Source of the DNA: Ornithinibacillus californiensis
GTDB lineage: Bacteria > Bacillota > Bacilli > Bacillales > Amphibacillaceae
NCBI RefSeq assembly: GCF_001038485.1
Contig: NZ_LDUE01000018.1
Location: forward strand, 18,561-82,560
DNA length: 64,000 bases
Direction of reading: 5' to 3'
Shown here: positions 17,346-26,960 of the stretch, piece after piece
How positions within the stretch are numbered: the stretch's first letter is position 1
How the letters are laid out: every line of letters begins with the position of its first letter
Position numbers and translations under genes: made by a program
Notes under the pieces: generated by a model
Told to the model about the DNA's origin: nothing
Databases searched by the model: none
The model's input: the letters and a program-made list of their open reading frames with translations, nothing else

Positions 17346-18686
17346 TTAATAATCATAATTCACATCAATCTTTTGGTAGGCTCTAGTTGTACTTCCTTGT
17401 GATCCTGGAACATGGAAATAGACATAATCTCTGATATCCATACTCGCGTAAGTTCCAGATGATTTCCAACCTGTTGATGGAATGAATCGTTCTCCACTGC
17501 TATAGGTAGACATGGTCCATCTTGCATAATCATAATATTGGCTTCCGATTTCATTTACATTTGGACCAGATGACATGGAGAAACTATAGCTAATGCTAAA
17601 TGGCCAGGATAAGCTGACACTATATGTTGGTCCGCCTGAATCACTAGGTCCCCATTCTCCAATTTCATCACTATCATATGGAATATCATGATCTACCTTT
17701 ACATCTTCAATAAATGAACCATTATAAGTATACGGTTGCATATATTCTTTTACGACAAAATAATCGTATCCAGATACAGATTCACTGGTTTGTTGATATA
17801 ACTTCCAATCCGTATAGACCTTTCCAAACGTCGTATAGTTATACTTGGCATAGGCTATATGATCATAAGAATCCTTTCTCAACGTTAATCCAGCTAAAGC
17901 TGCGTTTTCTTGAAACAAGCCCATCGAAGCATTTTTATCAGATTGATAGGATTCTTCGATTTCTGCAGTTCTTATCTGGTCATCTAGTATCACTTGAAGG
18001 TAATCCTCTAACCGTAATTTTAAATTGCCATTTGGTCCCTCACTATTGATTGTTGCCGAAAAAACTTTATTTACAGCAGTATTATCTAATGAATAGCCAA
18101 TTACTTGTTTAGCATCTTCATTTTTTTCTGCCAGACTATGTGGATTTTCCTTTAATTTACCCTTTTCATTATTCACACTGTCCTCTAAAAAAGAAAACTG
18201 CATGGATTCCCCGCTATCCCCTAGAACATCTACCGTAACATCAGATAATCCTAATAGGGTTTTATATTCATTAAACGTTACATTTTCTCCGTACAGATAA
18301 ATCTTTTCCCCATTCTTTAACATTTGCTGTAACGACTTTTGTAACGAGTCATTACTTCTTACTTCATTAATCGGGAAAGCTAGACCATCAACTTTTTCTA
18401 GATTACTTATTTGCTTTGCTTCCGTTAGTGCCAACGTTGAAACATTTAAATTTCCATTTTTTAAGGTTTGTTGAATCGGAACTAAAGCTTCATCCTTATT
18501 GGCAAGCAAGTTTTGAAAAGCTGTGCTCGCTTCATCGTTAGCAAAAAACATAACACTCTTTCCGGAGTTAGGTGAATCAACCTGCGCCATTACATTTTTC
18601 GTATTAATCGAGTACGGGGCTAAAAGCATCACTGCTACTAAACCAACAACACTTAATACTGTCAAAAAACGTTTCCACTTTAACAA
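17346..18686 (-). CDS. Secreted protein of unknown function, 446 residues
   Basis: The TTG at 18686 follows AGGAGGAGATTAGA. The N-terminus is a signal peptide (hydrophobic FLTVLSVVGLVAVMLLAP, cleavage probably after VMA-Q). The mature part has a region of short helices (about 35-230, with a pair NGNLNVSTLALTEA and QKSLQQMLKNGEKIYLYGEN), and a C-terminal strand-rich domain full of Ser, Tyr and Trp (SVSLSWPFSISYSFSMSSGP; YDYARWTMSTYSSG). I see no catalytic motif, lipobox or cell-wall anchor, so it is probably released or loosely wall-bound. It is followed by the 42-residue membrane peptide. The family is not recognised. Confidence 0.7.
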   Translation of the reverse strand: MLKWKRFLTVLSVVGLVAVMLLAPYSINTKNVMAQVDSPNSGKSVMFFANDEASTAFQNLLANKDEALVPIQQTLKNGNLNVSTLALTEAKQISNLEKVDGLAFPINEVRSNDSLQKSLQQMLKNGEKIYLYGENVTFNEYKTLLGLSDVTVDVLGDSGESMQFSFLEDSVNNEKGKLKENPHSLAEKNEDAKQVIGYSLDNTAVNKVFSATINSEGPNGNLKLRLEDYLQVILDDQIRTAEIEESYQSDKNASMGLFQENAALAGLTLRKDSYDHIAYAKYNYTTFGKVYTDWKLYQQTSESVSGYDYFVVKEYMQPYTYNGSFIEDVKVDHDIPYDSDEIGEWGPSDSGGPTYSVSLSWPFSISYSFSMSSGPNVNEIGSQYYDYARWTMSTYSSGERFIPSTGWKSSGTYASMDIRDYVYFHVPGSQGSTTRAYQKIDVNYDY

Positions 18687-19101
18687 TCTAATCTCCTCCT
18701 AATTCGTTTCTAATGCTCCGAACAAATAATGCTTCATAGAATTTTTGTCTACCACCCACCTATCCGAGTAATTTAATTTATTTTATATGGGTTGTAGTTT
18801 TAATTAGAGAATAGTTATATCATAGGATTCATCTTGTAATTTTCAATAATTGGACGCTCATTATAAGAATTCTAGCGGTTACCCATATGAAATCTAGTTA
18901 ATTTTTATAAAAGGAGGACTTATTGTTTTTTCTTCATGTCATATTGTAATATAATTGCGAATATTTTGAAATGGGTAATATTTACTGAAAATATTTGTAA
19001 AATAACGAGTATTATGGTGTGCTCTTAATTGCATAGATTGGTGAAATTTTACTATTTTCATCCGCGAATTTTAGCCACTTGTAAGTCGGCAGTCACAGTT
19101 A

Positions 19102-19249
19102 CTGTCCCTCTGTCCCTCTGGGAGATCTCTACTGTCACCTGTCTCTATCAAATAAAGGCTGGTATGAAAAGGTTCCGGGACAAGGGGACAGGTTCACTGT
19201 CCCAGCCCAGCTATTGCTTGGGACAAGGAACCTGTCCCTCTGTCCCAGA
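19102..19249. repeat. Compound REP-like element, GGGACAAGGNNCC type
   Basis: Several GGGACA/TGTCCC blocks, including GGGACAAGGGGACAGGTTC and, inverted, GGGACAAGGAACCTGTCCC around a short loop (CAGCCCAGCTATTGC). The same words recur at 59.8, 60.7 and 61.4 kb. Confidence 0.7.
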
Positions 19250-19325
19250 CAGAGTGCAACCAACACCCTGCCTAAGTAACACACCTCGTATAAATAACAG
19301 CTAACTATCAATGGTTGAAGTCCTG

Positions 19326-19377
19326 AGAAGAAGTAATCCCCCACACTTTGCTCTAACAGAGGTGGATTACTTCTTCT
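19326..19377 (-). terminator. Strong hairpin associated with a toxin remnant
   Basis: Perfect 14-bp stem AGAAGAAGTAATCC / GGATTACTTCTTCT. The arm shares GAAGTAATC with the hairpin at 33.11 kb and the half-site at 4.0 kb. Confidence 0.6.
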
Positions 19378-19425
19378 ATTAATGACAAGTGCGACAATAG
19401 CAATAATCGTTGTCAGTCCTAACTA
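19378..19425 (-). pseudogene. Remnant of a holin-like type I toxin gene
   Basis: The minus frame reads LGLTTIIAIVALVINRRSNPP, the membrane segment and basic tail of the small holin-like toxin family, running into the hairpin at 19326-19377. No start codon remains before the fructokinase gene. Confidence 0.45.
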
Positions 19426-19480
19426 CTGGCATCTGCTTCTTAAGAACATGTGATCCAACAGTAGTTATAAATAATCTTTC

Positions 19481-20449
19481 CTAATCTCTCTCAATAGATT
19501 CAATTAAAAAGTCCTCAATCTGATGTAAAGCAGGCATCGATGGAATACCTCCTCTACGCTCAGCAACATACGCTCCCATCGCATTACCAAATTGCAAAAC
19601 TTCTAATAAGCTTTCTTTAGCTATTTCCCTGTTTAATAGATTATTGACCAACAAGTAATGTAAAACGCCCGCAAAAAATGCATCACCACATCCTGTTGTA
19701 TCAACAGCTTTTACTTTATAACTCTGACAAAAAGAAAGCTCGCCATTATGAAATACGTAACTTCCTTCCGATCCTGATGTAACAAAAAGTAAAAATAGAT
19801 TATATGTTTCATATAATTCTTTTGCTCCAGTTTTTATATCATCTGTCCCAGTTAAAAACTCTAACTCTTCTTCAGATACTTTTACAATGTCCGCATATTT
19901 CATGACGGTGAGAATTTCCTGTTTTGCATTTTCTAGGTTACCCCATAAAGGTGGTCGTAAATTTACATCAAAAGAAACCTTCACTTTTTGAAGTTTTGCA
20001 TATTCTAGTGCTTCTATTGTTGCAGTACGTGACGGTTCATCAGTCATGGATAAAGATCCCACATGAAAGATTCGTGAATTAGCGATAATATCAAAGTTAA
20101 TATCTTCCTTTGCTAGCATCATGTCAGCACCTGGATTTCTGTAAAAGCTGAATGATCTTTCACCATGATCGTCAATATGCACAAACGCCAATGTCGTATT
20201 AACCTCTGAATAAACAATACCCTCAGTTTGCACATTTTTGGACTTCAATGTAGATAATAAGATATCGCCGAAACTATCTCTACCTATACACCCAATAAAA
20301 TTGGTTCGCATGCCCAAATTAGACAGTGCAACAAGAACATTTCCCGGTGCCCCTCCAGGGTTAGCCTCAAAAACAGGATTACCTTGTTCATTTTTACCTA
20401 TAGGAGTAAAATCGATTAGAATCTCTCCTAGTGCAGTTACATCATTCAT
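19481..20449 (-). CDS. scrK: Fructokinase (PfkB family)
   Basis: About 322 residues. It phosphorylates the fructose released by the neighbouring GH32 enzyme. PfkB motifs are EANPGGAPGNVLVALSNLG near the N-terminus and VDTTGCGDAFFAG near residue 250, with the catalytic Asp in GCGDAF. SFYRNPGADMML fits bacterial fructokinases. A GTG at 20464 is in frame, but GAAGGTGATTTTG before the ATG at 20449 favours that start. It is the last gene of the fructan operon, about 100 bases after the hydrolase. Confidence 0.88.
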   Translation of the reverse strand: MNDVTALGEILIDFTPIGKNEQGNPVFEANPGGAPGNVLVALSNLGMRTNFIGCIGRDSFGDILLSTLKSKNVQTEGIVYSEVNTTLAFVHIDDHGERSFSFYRNPGADMMLAKEDINFDIIANSRIFHVGSLSMTDEPSRTATIEALEYAKLQKVKVSFDVNLRPPLWGNLENAKQEILTVMKYADIVKVSEEELEFLTGTDDIKTGAKELYETYNLFLLFVTSGSEGSYVFHNGELSFCQSYKVKAVDTTGCGDAFFAGVLHYLLVNNLLNREIAKESLLEVLQFGNAMGAYVAERRGGIPSMPALHQIEDFLIESIERD

Positions 20450-20551
20450 CAAAATCACCTTCACCTTATATAAAAATAACTAGAGGGTTGTTATTTCAAA
20501 CACTCCCTCTAGTCTAATGAATTAATTAAATAGTCTTATAGATAATAATTA

Positions 20552-22003
20552 TTACACAGAAGGAACTTTTATTTTCCCCTGTATCACGTTAACTTGACCA
20601 TTAGTAGTAAAAAGTGAAATACTTTCACATGTTTTATCAGGATATACTAGACTAGTCAGTGAAAGTTCTCCATCATTCACAAGAACTTCTAACGATGATG
20701 AGTCCATAATAATCCGTAGATTAATTTTCTCCGTTCCATTTAACGTTAAACTCTGTGGTAAAGAGAACATATCAGAAAAATCAATCTCACCTGAATTACT
20801 TCTATCTAAAGTTAATGTGCTTGTAACTGTATCTATACTAATTATAGAATATTGGTCTTCTGTATGATATATTTTCAGACCGTAGCTTTTGGCATCTGTA
20901 TTATCAATAGTAAGCTCTACATCTGCATAGGATTCATTAAGCTCAAAACGATGTTCGCTCTTAATAGGAAGGTCACTTATTTCTTCTCTAATTTGGAAAT
21001 ATGAAGTTAGTTCCCTTACAGGCTTTTGAACAACTAGCAAATCCTCATTTACCTTACGAAGCGTAAGCTCCCTTGGTAAACTCATCTGCCCTCTCCAACC
21101 ATCAGTTGGCACCTGATTAGCATATCTCCAATTAGTCATCCATGAGAGATAAATTCTCCTACCATCTTCCATAGGTATATCAGAGAAGCTAACACCTGCA
21201 TAGTTATCCTTACCAAAATCTAACCATTTTGTTTCCGTATTATCTGGTTTAAAACTTGAACCATCAAAGGAACCAATAAAGTATTGTGTTCTTGAGCCAT
21301 GTTCGGTTTTTCCGTTATCACCAACACTGACGAATAGAACCCACTTTTTATCATTAGAATTTTCAATCGTTAATTCAAATAAGTCAGGACATTCCCAAAC
21401 TCCTACATGTGAACCGATATCCTCGCCAAACTCGCTTTCAAAATTCCAATCAATTAAGTTAGGAGAAGAGTAAAAGGAGATGCTTTGACCTGTAGCCAAA
21501 GACATGATCCACTTATTAGTCTGTTCGTGCCAAAAGACTTTTGGATCTCTAAAGTCAATTTTTGTTTGATGTTTGAGAACGGGATTTCCATCATACTTCT
21601 TCCAGGTTCTTCCTTGATCCGTACTAAATGCCAAGCTTTGTGTCTGTACTGGGGGCAATTCTTGACCACGGTCTAGGTGGTGTGTGAATATCGCTACAAT
21701 TCCTGGATCACCTTCTGGAAAAAGACCAGATGTATTATTCCAATCAATTACAGCACTCCCTGAAAATATTGTACCGAGCTCATCTGGAAATAAAGCAATA
21801 TCCAACTCATTCCATGTAATTAAATCTTTACTTACAGCATGTCCCCAATGCATGGGGCCCCAAACACTATCATTAGGATTATGTTGATAAAATAAATGAT
21901 ATTCACCTTTGAAATATACCAGCCCATTTGGGTCATTCATCCAATTACTTTTAGGGGAAAAATGTAATGCTGGTCTATATTTCTCAACGCTATTAATTTT
22001 CAA
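20552..22003 (-). CDS. GH32 beta-fructosidase (levanase/sucrose hydrolase type)
   Basis: A 483-residue glycoside hydrolase family 32 enzyme. The nucleophile motif WMNDPNG is at 21-27 (D24), the transition-state motif RDP at 152-154 (D153), and the acid/base motif WECPDLF at 203-209 (E204). A C-terminal beta-sandwich follows from about residue 340 (SSLEVLVNDGELS). There is no signal peptide, so it acts inside the cell on an imported fructoside: sucrose, a fructo-oligosaccharide or levanbiose. Phosphorylated sucrose is less likely, since import here is by an ABC system rather than a PTS. It lies 13 bases after the binding-protein gene. Confidence 0.92.
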   Translation of the reverse strand: MKINSVEKYRPALHFSPKSNWMNDPNGLVYFKGEYHLFYQHNPNDSVWGPMHWGHAVSKDLITWNELDIALFPDELGTIFSGSAVIDWNNTSGLFPEGDPGIVAIFTHHLDRGQELPPVQTQSLAFSTDQGRTWKKYDGNPVLKHQTKIDFRDPKVFWHEQTNKWIMSLATGQSISFYSSPNLIDWNFESEFGEDIGSHVGVWECPDLFELTIENSNDKKWVLFVSVGDNGKTEHGSRTQYFIGSFDGSSFKPDNTETKWLDFGKDNYAGVSFSDIPMEDGRRIYLSWMTNWRYANQVPTDGWRGQMSLPRELTLRKVNEDLLVVQKPVRELTSYFQIREEISDLPIKSEHRFELNESYADVELTIDNTDAKSYGLKIYHTEDQYSIISIDTVTSTLTLDRSNSGEIDFSDMFSLPQSLTLNGTEKINLRIIMDSSSLEVLVNDGELSLTSLVYPDKTCESISLFTTNGQVNVIQGKIKVPSV

Positions 22004-22016
22004 TTTTTACCTCCTG

Positions 22017-23621
22017 TTAGTTCACTGTTCTGTCATAAGCCTCTTGTTTAAGTTGAAGCCAGCTGTCGATGTTTAGTCTTTCAAGTTCTTGTAAATATTC
22101 ATCCCATTCTTCGTCTACTGTTCCATTCATTATCCATTCAGCACGTTTTCTATTTGTATACTCTATTAGATCTGTTTCAATAGTTGTAAGCTCTTCTATT
22201 TCTTCTAATGAATAATAAACATGTGGATAATAATTTTCATTCTTAATGTATGGAACAATATACTCTTTTAATAAATCTAGTCTCCATGCAGCATCGTCTG
22301 GTTTAGTAGTAACCGTTCCATAATATTCATCAAGAATAGCAAGTGGACCAGCAATATTTGTTTTTTCTCTTAATTCAACAGGCGCTGAGCCTTCTAATGG
22401 AAGATGCTTTAACATACCTGTTGCTTCATCTAATTCAAAGATATTTTGTTGTTCTGTGTCACCATAAGTACCCCAGTTATTTTGGACAGAATGATGTGGA
22501 TCATATAGTTGATCAATCCACTTGGCTGTTAGCTCTAAATTTTTATTGGAGCTAGTAATAACCATTCTTCCACGGTCAAAACCTACACCGCCATTTTGTT
22601 GCACTATAATTCTTTCACCTGTTGGACCTTCTAATGTAGGTAACACTTGATAGTCATCACTCATACCAGTGACATTCGCTTTATCCCATGTGAAATATAA
22701 CCCGTATCGATCACCTTTAGAAATAAATGTGTTCCAATCTTGTTCAAATGCTTCTTGATCTATTAGACCAAGTTCATATAGCTCGTTCAAGTAATTAATC
22801 TGGTCTTTATACCCTTCCTGCATAGCAGTAAATATTACTTCACCATCTTCTGAAACAACAGTATGATCCCCGTTATCCCCTAATCCAATGGAACCTAATA
22901 TAATTGCTGGATCTTGATCCCAACCATTAATAATGGTACCCATTGGTATTTCATCTTGTTCACCATTACCATTTGGATCTTGTGTTTTAAAGGCTATTAA
23001 TACTTCTTTTAACTCTTCATAATTAGTTGGCATATCTAATCCCAATTCATCTAACCATTTAACGTTAATCCATGGTAAACCACCAACTACTTGAATACGC
23101 TCCGTTCCATTTCCTAATTCCTCAATCCAAGGAAAACTATAAATATGCCCATCAGGTGCAGTAATCCAATCTCTATATTCAGGTCTAGCATCTAGCACCT
23201 TTTTAAGATTAGGCATATGTTCGTCAATAAGATCTTCTACTGGGACAATTGTTCCATCTTCCGCATAATTTAGTAAATCATAATTACTAAAACCAGCATC
23301 TAAAATTGCATCTGGTAATTCCCCACTTGCTAGTGCTAAGTTTCTCTTTTCAGTAAAAGCATCATGCGTATAATTTTTCCAATCAATATGAACTCCTGTT
23401 TTTTCCTCAAGTCTTTGATATATGAGCTTTTCGTTAGGGTCAGTAGGCGCTAAAGGAGAACTCTGCGTCATAAATTTAAGTGTTACTTCCTCTTCTAATG
23501 GAAACTCTACATTCTCTAATTCATAATTAGGTGAAGATGCACTATCTTTATCACCACTGCAACCTGCTAAAATAATTCCGCTTATTAATAAAATTGATAA
23601 TATCTTAGTTATGCCTTTCAT
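22017..23621 (-). CDS. ABC transporter solute-binding lipoprotein (LplA-like)
   Basis: About 534 residues with a lipoprotein signal (ILSILLISGIILAGC; lipobox LAGC). The frame opens at 23681, but GGGAGGTTTATT precedes the ATG at 23621, whose first residues MKGITK start a normal signal peptide. The fold is that of the large binding proteins that work with LplB/LplC-type permeases. In this operon the ligand should be a fructo-oligosaccharide or sucrose. It is anchored to the outer face of the membrane and delivers ligand to the two permeases. Confidence 0.88.
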   Translation of the reverse strand: MKGITKILSILLISGIILAGCSGDKDSASSPNYELENVEFPLEEEVTLKFMTQSSPLAPTDPNEKLIYQRLEEKTGVHIDWKNYTHDAFTEKRNLALASGELPDAILDAGFSNYDLLNYAEDGTIVPVEDLIDEHMPNLKKVLDARPEYRDWITAPDGHIYSFPWIEELGNGTERIQVVGGLPWINVKWLDELGLDMPTNYEELKEVLIAFKTQDPNGNGEQDEIPMGTIINGWDQDPAIILGSIGLGDNGDHTVVSEDGEVIFTAMQEGYKDQINYLNELYELGLIDQEAFEQDWNTFISKGDRYGLYFTWDKANVTGMSDDYQVLPTLEGPTGERIIVQQNGGVGFDRGRMVITSSNKNLELTAKWIDQLYDPHHSVQNNWGTYGDTEQQNIFELDEATGMLKHLPLEGSAPVELREKTNIAGPLAILDEYYGTVTTKPDDAAWRLDLLKEYIVPYIKNENYYPHVYYSLEEIEELTTIETDLIEYTNRKRAEWIMNGTVDEEWDEYLQELERLNIDSWLQLKQEAYDRTVN

Positions 23622-23740
23622 AATAAACCTCCCTGTTTTTATACTCATCATTGATAAATTAGATTGAAATCTAAGGACCATTTTACTAGATGAATAACAA
23701 TATACTAGTCACCACCTCCTTAATTAATTTCATCGAACTA

Positions 23741-24619
23741 TTATTTCAATGATCCAACCATTACTCCCTTTTCAAAGTATTTTTGGAAGAATGGATACAT
23801 TATAAGTAAAGGCAAGCTAGAAACTACAATGGATGCATATTTTATTTTTTCCGCGATTTTACTTAACTCTGCTGCAGCCTGCATATCATTGATCATGCCA
23901 GGTTGAACTTCATTTTGAATAAGAATGGATCTTAATACAAGTTGTAATGGATAAAGATCTTGGTCTTCTAAGTAGATCATTGCATTAAAATATGAATTCC
24001 ATTGACCTACAAAGGCGTATAGTGCAATTACAAAAATAACAGGTTTAGCTAATGGCAAGACGATTTTCAGAAATATTTGAAGTTCTGAAGCACCGTCCAT
24101 TTTTGCTGCCTCTTTTAATTCCTTTGGAAGTCCCTTAAAAAATGTCCTTACCAATATAATGTTCCAAACCGCAACGGAACCTGGTAGAATAATTGCCCAT
24201 ATTGAATTGATTAAACCTAAATCTTTTATTAATAAATAGGTTGGTATTAATCCCCCATTAAAGAACATAGTTACTAAGAAAAATATCATAAAAAAGTTTT
24301 TTCCTTTAAAACCTTCTACCGACAGTGGATATGCAGCAAGAACAGTAAAAACGATGGTTATTAGTGTAAAGCCCACTGCATAAAGGATAGAGTTTAAAAA
24401 GCTCCTAACGATTAAATCATCTTGAAACACTCTTCTATAACCTTCAAGCGTCCAATCAGAAGGATTAAAGGATATTCCTTTACTTAACAGAACACTTGGA
24501 TCTAAAAATGATCCCAAAAGCACATACAATAAAGGGAATATTATAATTAACGCAATAAATACTAGTAAAATCTTATTGAAAAAAAGTATCGCTCTATCTT
24601 TTCTTGAATAATTATGCAT
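23741..24619 (-). CDS. Carbohydrate ABC transporter permease (LplC-like)
   Basis: A 292-residue membrane protein with six predicted spans. The EAA loop that docks the ATPase is visible as LKEAAKMDGASELQIFLKIV about 100 residues from the C-terminus. FFQKYFEKGVMVGSLK is the usual end of this permease family. It pairs with the upstream permease. No ABC ATPase gene occurs in the operon, so it presumably uses a shared MsmX-type ATPase encoded elsewhere. Confidence 0.9.
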   Translation of the reverse strand: MHNYSRKDRAILFFNKILLVFIALIIIFPLLYVLLGSFLDPSVLLSKGISFNPSDWTLEGYRRVFQDDLIVRSFLNSILYAVGFTLITIVFTVLAAYPLSVEGFKGKNFFMIFFLVTMFFNGGLIPTYLLIKDLGLINSIWAIILPGSVAVWNIILVRTFFKGLPKELKEAAKMDGASELQIFLKIVLPLAKPVIFVIALYAFVGQWNSYFNAMIYLEDQDLYPLQLVLRSILIQNEVQPGMINDMQAAAELSKIAEKIKYASIVVSSLPLLIMYPFFQKYFEKGVMVGSLK

Positions 24620-24637
24620 CCTATTATTCCCTCCCTT

Positions 24638-25606
24638 TTAATATAGGCTTTCACCTTTAGATAGTTTTTTAACAACATTATTGGCAAATATTAGTAGTAC
24701 AACATTAATGATTGAATTGAACAACCCAACCGCTGTAGAGTAGGAATAATCACCTAATTGTAAACCTCTCTTATACACATAAGTTGGTAAAATCTCTGAA
24801 GCTGGTAAGTTTAAATCAGTTTGTAATAGATAGGCCTTTTCAAATCCAATAGCCATGATACCCCCAACAGAAAGGATTAACAACACAGCAATCACTGGCT
24901 TCAATGTTGGCAAATCAATATGAATCATTCTTTGAAAGAGTGACGCACCATCTAATGTTGCGGCTTCATGTAATTGTGGATCCACATTTGCAAGTGCTGC
25001 AACGTAAATTATGGATGCCCATCCAGCTGTTTGCCATATACCAGAAAAGATATAAATAGGTCTAAACATGTCTGGGTCTGTCATAAACGGGACGGGACTA
25101 TTAGTAAACATAGAGAAAATGGTATTAATCGGACCCGTTGGTGATAATAGGATAAAAATCATCCCCGCAACAATTACTACCGAGATAAAGTTTGGTGCAT
25201 AAAGTACTAGTTGAATATTTTTCTTTACCATTGCTCTCCTAATCTGGTTAAGCATTAAAGCTAATATAATAGGGATTGGAAAGCCGATTATTAATTCTAA
25301 GAAACTTAATTTAATCGTATTTAAGAAAATGTTCAAGAAGTTTGGAGATGTTAGAAATTCCTTAAAGTGTTCTAAACCTACCCAATCACTCCCTAATATC
25401 CCTTTCATAGCACTAAAATCTTTAAATGCAATTAGCGCCCCATACATAGGTATGTAATTAAAAATAAAAACAACTATAACTGCAGGTGCTAAAAACAAAT
25501 ATAACGTGTAATTACTTTTAAAATATTGTAAAAAGCTTTGTTCTGTTCTATCTTTAATCTTGCTTTTTTTCATAGATTTTATTTTCTTATTTATGGGCTC
25601 TTCCAT
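24638..25606 (-). CDS. Carbohydrate ABC transporter permease (LplB-like)
   Basis: About 322 residues with six spans. The N-terminal NYTLYLFLAPAVIVVFIFNY and the EAA loop LHEAATLDGASLFQRMIHID are typical of LplB/YtcP-type sugar permeases. The frame extends to 25636, but GGGGGAGGTTTATCAAGT lies before the ATG at 25606. It is the first structural gene of the fructan operon; the promoter and operators lie at 25.7 kb. Confidence 0.9.
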   Translation of the reverse strand: MEEPINKKIKSMKKSKIKDRTEQSFLQYFKSNYTLYLFLAPAVIVVFIFNYIPMYGALIAFKDFSAMKGILGSDWVGLEHFKEFLTSPNFLNIFLNTIKLSFLELIIGFPIPIILALMLNQIRRAMVKKNIQLVLYAPNFISVVIVAGMIFILLSPTGPINTIFSMFTNSPVPFMTDPDMFRPIYIFSGIWQTAGWASIIYVAALANVDPQLHEAATLDGASLFQRMIHIDLPTLKPVIAVLLILSVGGIMAIGFEKAYLLQTDLNLPASEILPTYVYKRGLQLGDYSYSTAVGLFNSIINVVLLIFANNVVKKLSKGESLY

Positions 25607-25706
25607 ACTTGATAAACCTCCCCCTACAATCCTCAAGCTAAGTTAAATACTGTAAAAATACTTTTTCTATATTCCAAACAGCTGATAGAGTACATTAATT
25701 TCCATA

Positions 25707-25768
25707 TGTCAACCGCTTGATATATTTTCTATATTAAACGCTTTCATTTTTTGTGTCAACCGCTTGAC
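25707..25768 (-). promoter_or_regulatory. Promoter and LacI-type operators of the fructan operon
   Basis: On the minus strand, -35 TTGACA (25754-25759) and -10 TAATAT (25731-25736) with a 17-base spacer. One operator GTCAAGCGGTTGAC (25755-25768) covers the -35 box, an imperfect TGAAAGCGTTT-like half-site lies in the spacer, and a second operator TCAAGCGGTTGACA (25707-25720) lies just downstream of the start point. The same motif precedes the repressor gene at 26.95 kb. Confidence 0.8.
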
Positions 25769-25841
25769 CTATATTTGTAAAAAAATAAAAAACAAATTGT
25801 GACATTTTTTTCATAATGAACTTGCATATGCTTAATGAGAA

Positions 25842-25879
25842 AATTAAAACCACCCATAAATGAGTGGTCTTAATTTTTG
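25842..25879. terminator. Terminator after the fructan repressor gene
   Basis: AATTAA-AACCACC-CA/TG-AGTGGTCTTAATT hairpin followed by T-runs on both sides. It separates the repressor from the transport operon. Confidence 0.75.
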
Positions 25880-25938
25880 AGCTGACAATACCTTCAAAGG
25901 GATCACTTATCAAACTACTACTTTTTGAGTTACTAAGG

Positions 25939-26910
25939 CTAAGTTGTACTATTTTTAACTAACTGTACCGCTAGAACACTCTCCGTATTTCTCTCAATCT
26001 CAAAGTCATTAATAAGTTTGTTAAGTATCAAAACTGCTGTGTTAGCTATTTCTTCGATAGGTTGTTGAATAGTTGTTAAATGTGGAAGTAAGCTTAAAAC
26101 TGTATCGGTACCATCATAACCTACTACTTTTAAGTCATTGGGGATACTAATATTCAACTCATCAGCAACATTTAAACAGACAGCTGCAGTTATATCATCA
26201 CTAGCAAATATCCCATCTACATCTGGATGATCTCTAAATATTTTTCGTATTGTTTTAGCTGTTTCTTCCTCATTAAATAGATTATTAAGCTCATACGTAA
26301 TTGGATTATCAACTATTTCTTCATATGCCTTTCTTCTATTCTGAGTTGGAGTTTCTAAATCACCTGGCCCATTTATATGAATTATTTTTTTGCATCCTTG
26401 ATCTATTAAATGTTTTACGGCCAAATATCCTCCCTGATAGTTATCGGAACCTACCACCGGAATTGTAGGGGATAAGTAATGATCTATTGCAACAATCGGA
26501 AGTCTTGGGTTATCATAAGCTTCAATACCCCTATTGTAGGAACAAACAATAATCCCATCAACTTGATGTCTAATTAACATCGTTGCATATGATTTTTCCT
26601 TTTCAAATTCTCCTAGACTATTACATAGAATTACTTTAAACCCGAGATTGGAACTTATTTTTTCAATATAGAATGATAGCTCACTAAAAAAAGGATTATT
26701 TATTGTTGGTACAATTAACCCTATAAAATTAGTTCTTTTTTTAAAGAGAGAGCGAGCAATATCATTTGGATAATAATTTAACTCCTCTACAGCATCTTCT
26801 ACCTTTTTTCTAGTTTTATCACTAATATATCCCCTATTATTTAGTACACGTGAGACTGTCGTTGGGGAAACACCGGCTAATTTAGCCACATCTTCTAATT
26901 TCACTTTCAT
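25939..26910 (-). CDS. LacI-family repressor of the fructan operon
   Basis: About 323 residues: a helix-turn-helix (KLEDVAKLAGVSPTTVSRVL) and hinge (NDIARSLF), then the sugar-sensing domain (NFIGLIVPTINNPFFSELSF). The start is the ATG at 26910 after GGGTGAT; a GTG at 26919 is in frame. The GTCAACCGCTT operator motif occurs twice at the transport promoter and once upstream of this gene, so it should repress both units. The inducer is probably sucrose, fructose or a fructo-oligosaccharide. Confidence 0.88.
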   Translation of the reverse strand: MKVKLEDVAKLAGVSPTTVSRVLNNRGYISDKTRKKVEDAVEELNYYPNDIARSLFKKRTNFIGLIVPTINNPFFSELSFYIEKISSNLGFKVILCNSLGEFEKEKSYATMLIRHQVDGIIVCSYNRGIEAYDNPRLPIVAIDHYLSPTIPVVGSDNYQGGYLAVKHLIDQGCKKIIHINGPGDLETPTQNRRKAYEEIVDNPITYELNNLFNEEETAKTIRKIFRDHPDVDGIFASDDITAAVCLNVADELNISIPNDLKVVGYDGTDTVLSLLPHLTTIQQPIEEIANTAVLILNKLINDFEIERNTESVLAVQLVKNSTT

Positions 26911-26946
26911 ATGTATCACCCTATAATTACTAGATATTTTTTATAT

Positions 26947-26960
26947 GTCAACCGCTTTCA
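26947..26960 (-). promoter_or_regulatory. Operator upstream of the fructan repressor gene
   Basis: TGAAAGCGGTTGAC on the minus strand, the third copy of the LacI-type motif seen at 25.7 kb. It implies autorepression. Confidence 0.65.

Larger units (their letters stand above)
18687..19480. other. Gene-free stretch between secreted protein and fructokinase
   Basis: About 790 bases with no convincing gene. It holds upstream sequence of the secreted-protein gene, a compound GGGACA-type repeat (19102-19249) and a toxin remnant with a strong hairpin (19326-19425), both listed separately. Confidence 0.7.

Noticed and set aside
19029..19344. Two open frames of 91 and 69 codons on opposite strands
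   Set aside because: They are produced by the GGGACA-type repeats and the hairpin of the toxin remnant; no ribosome binding site and no protein-like composition.
25737..25746. Catabolite-response element in the fructan promoter
   Set aside because: The match AAACGCTTTCA is only partial and overlaps the LacI-type sites; kept as a comment, not a feature.
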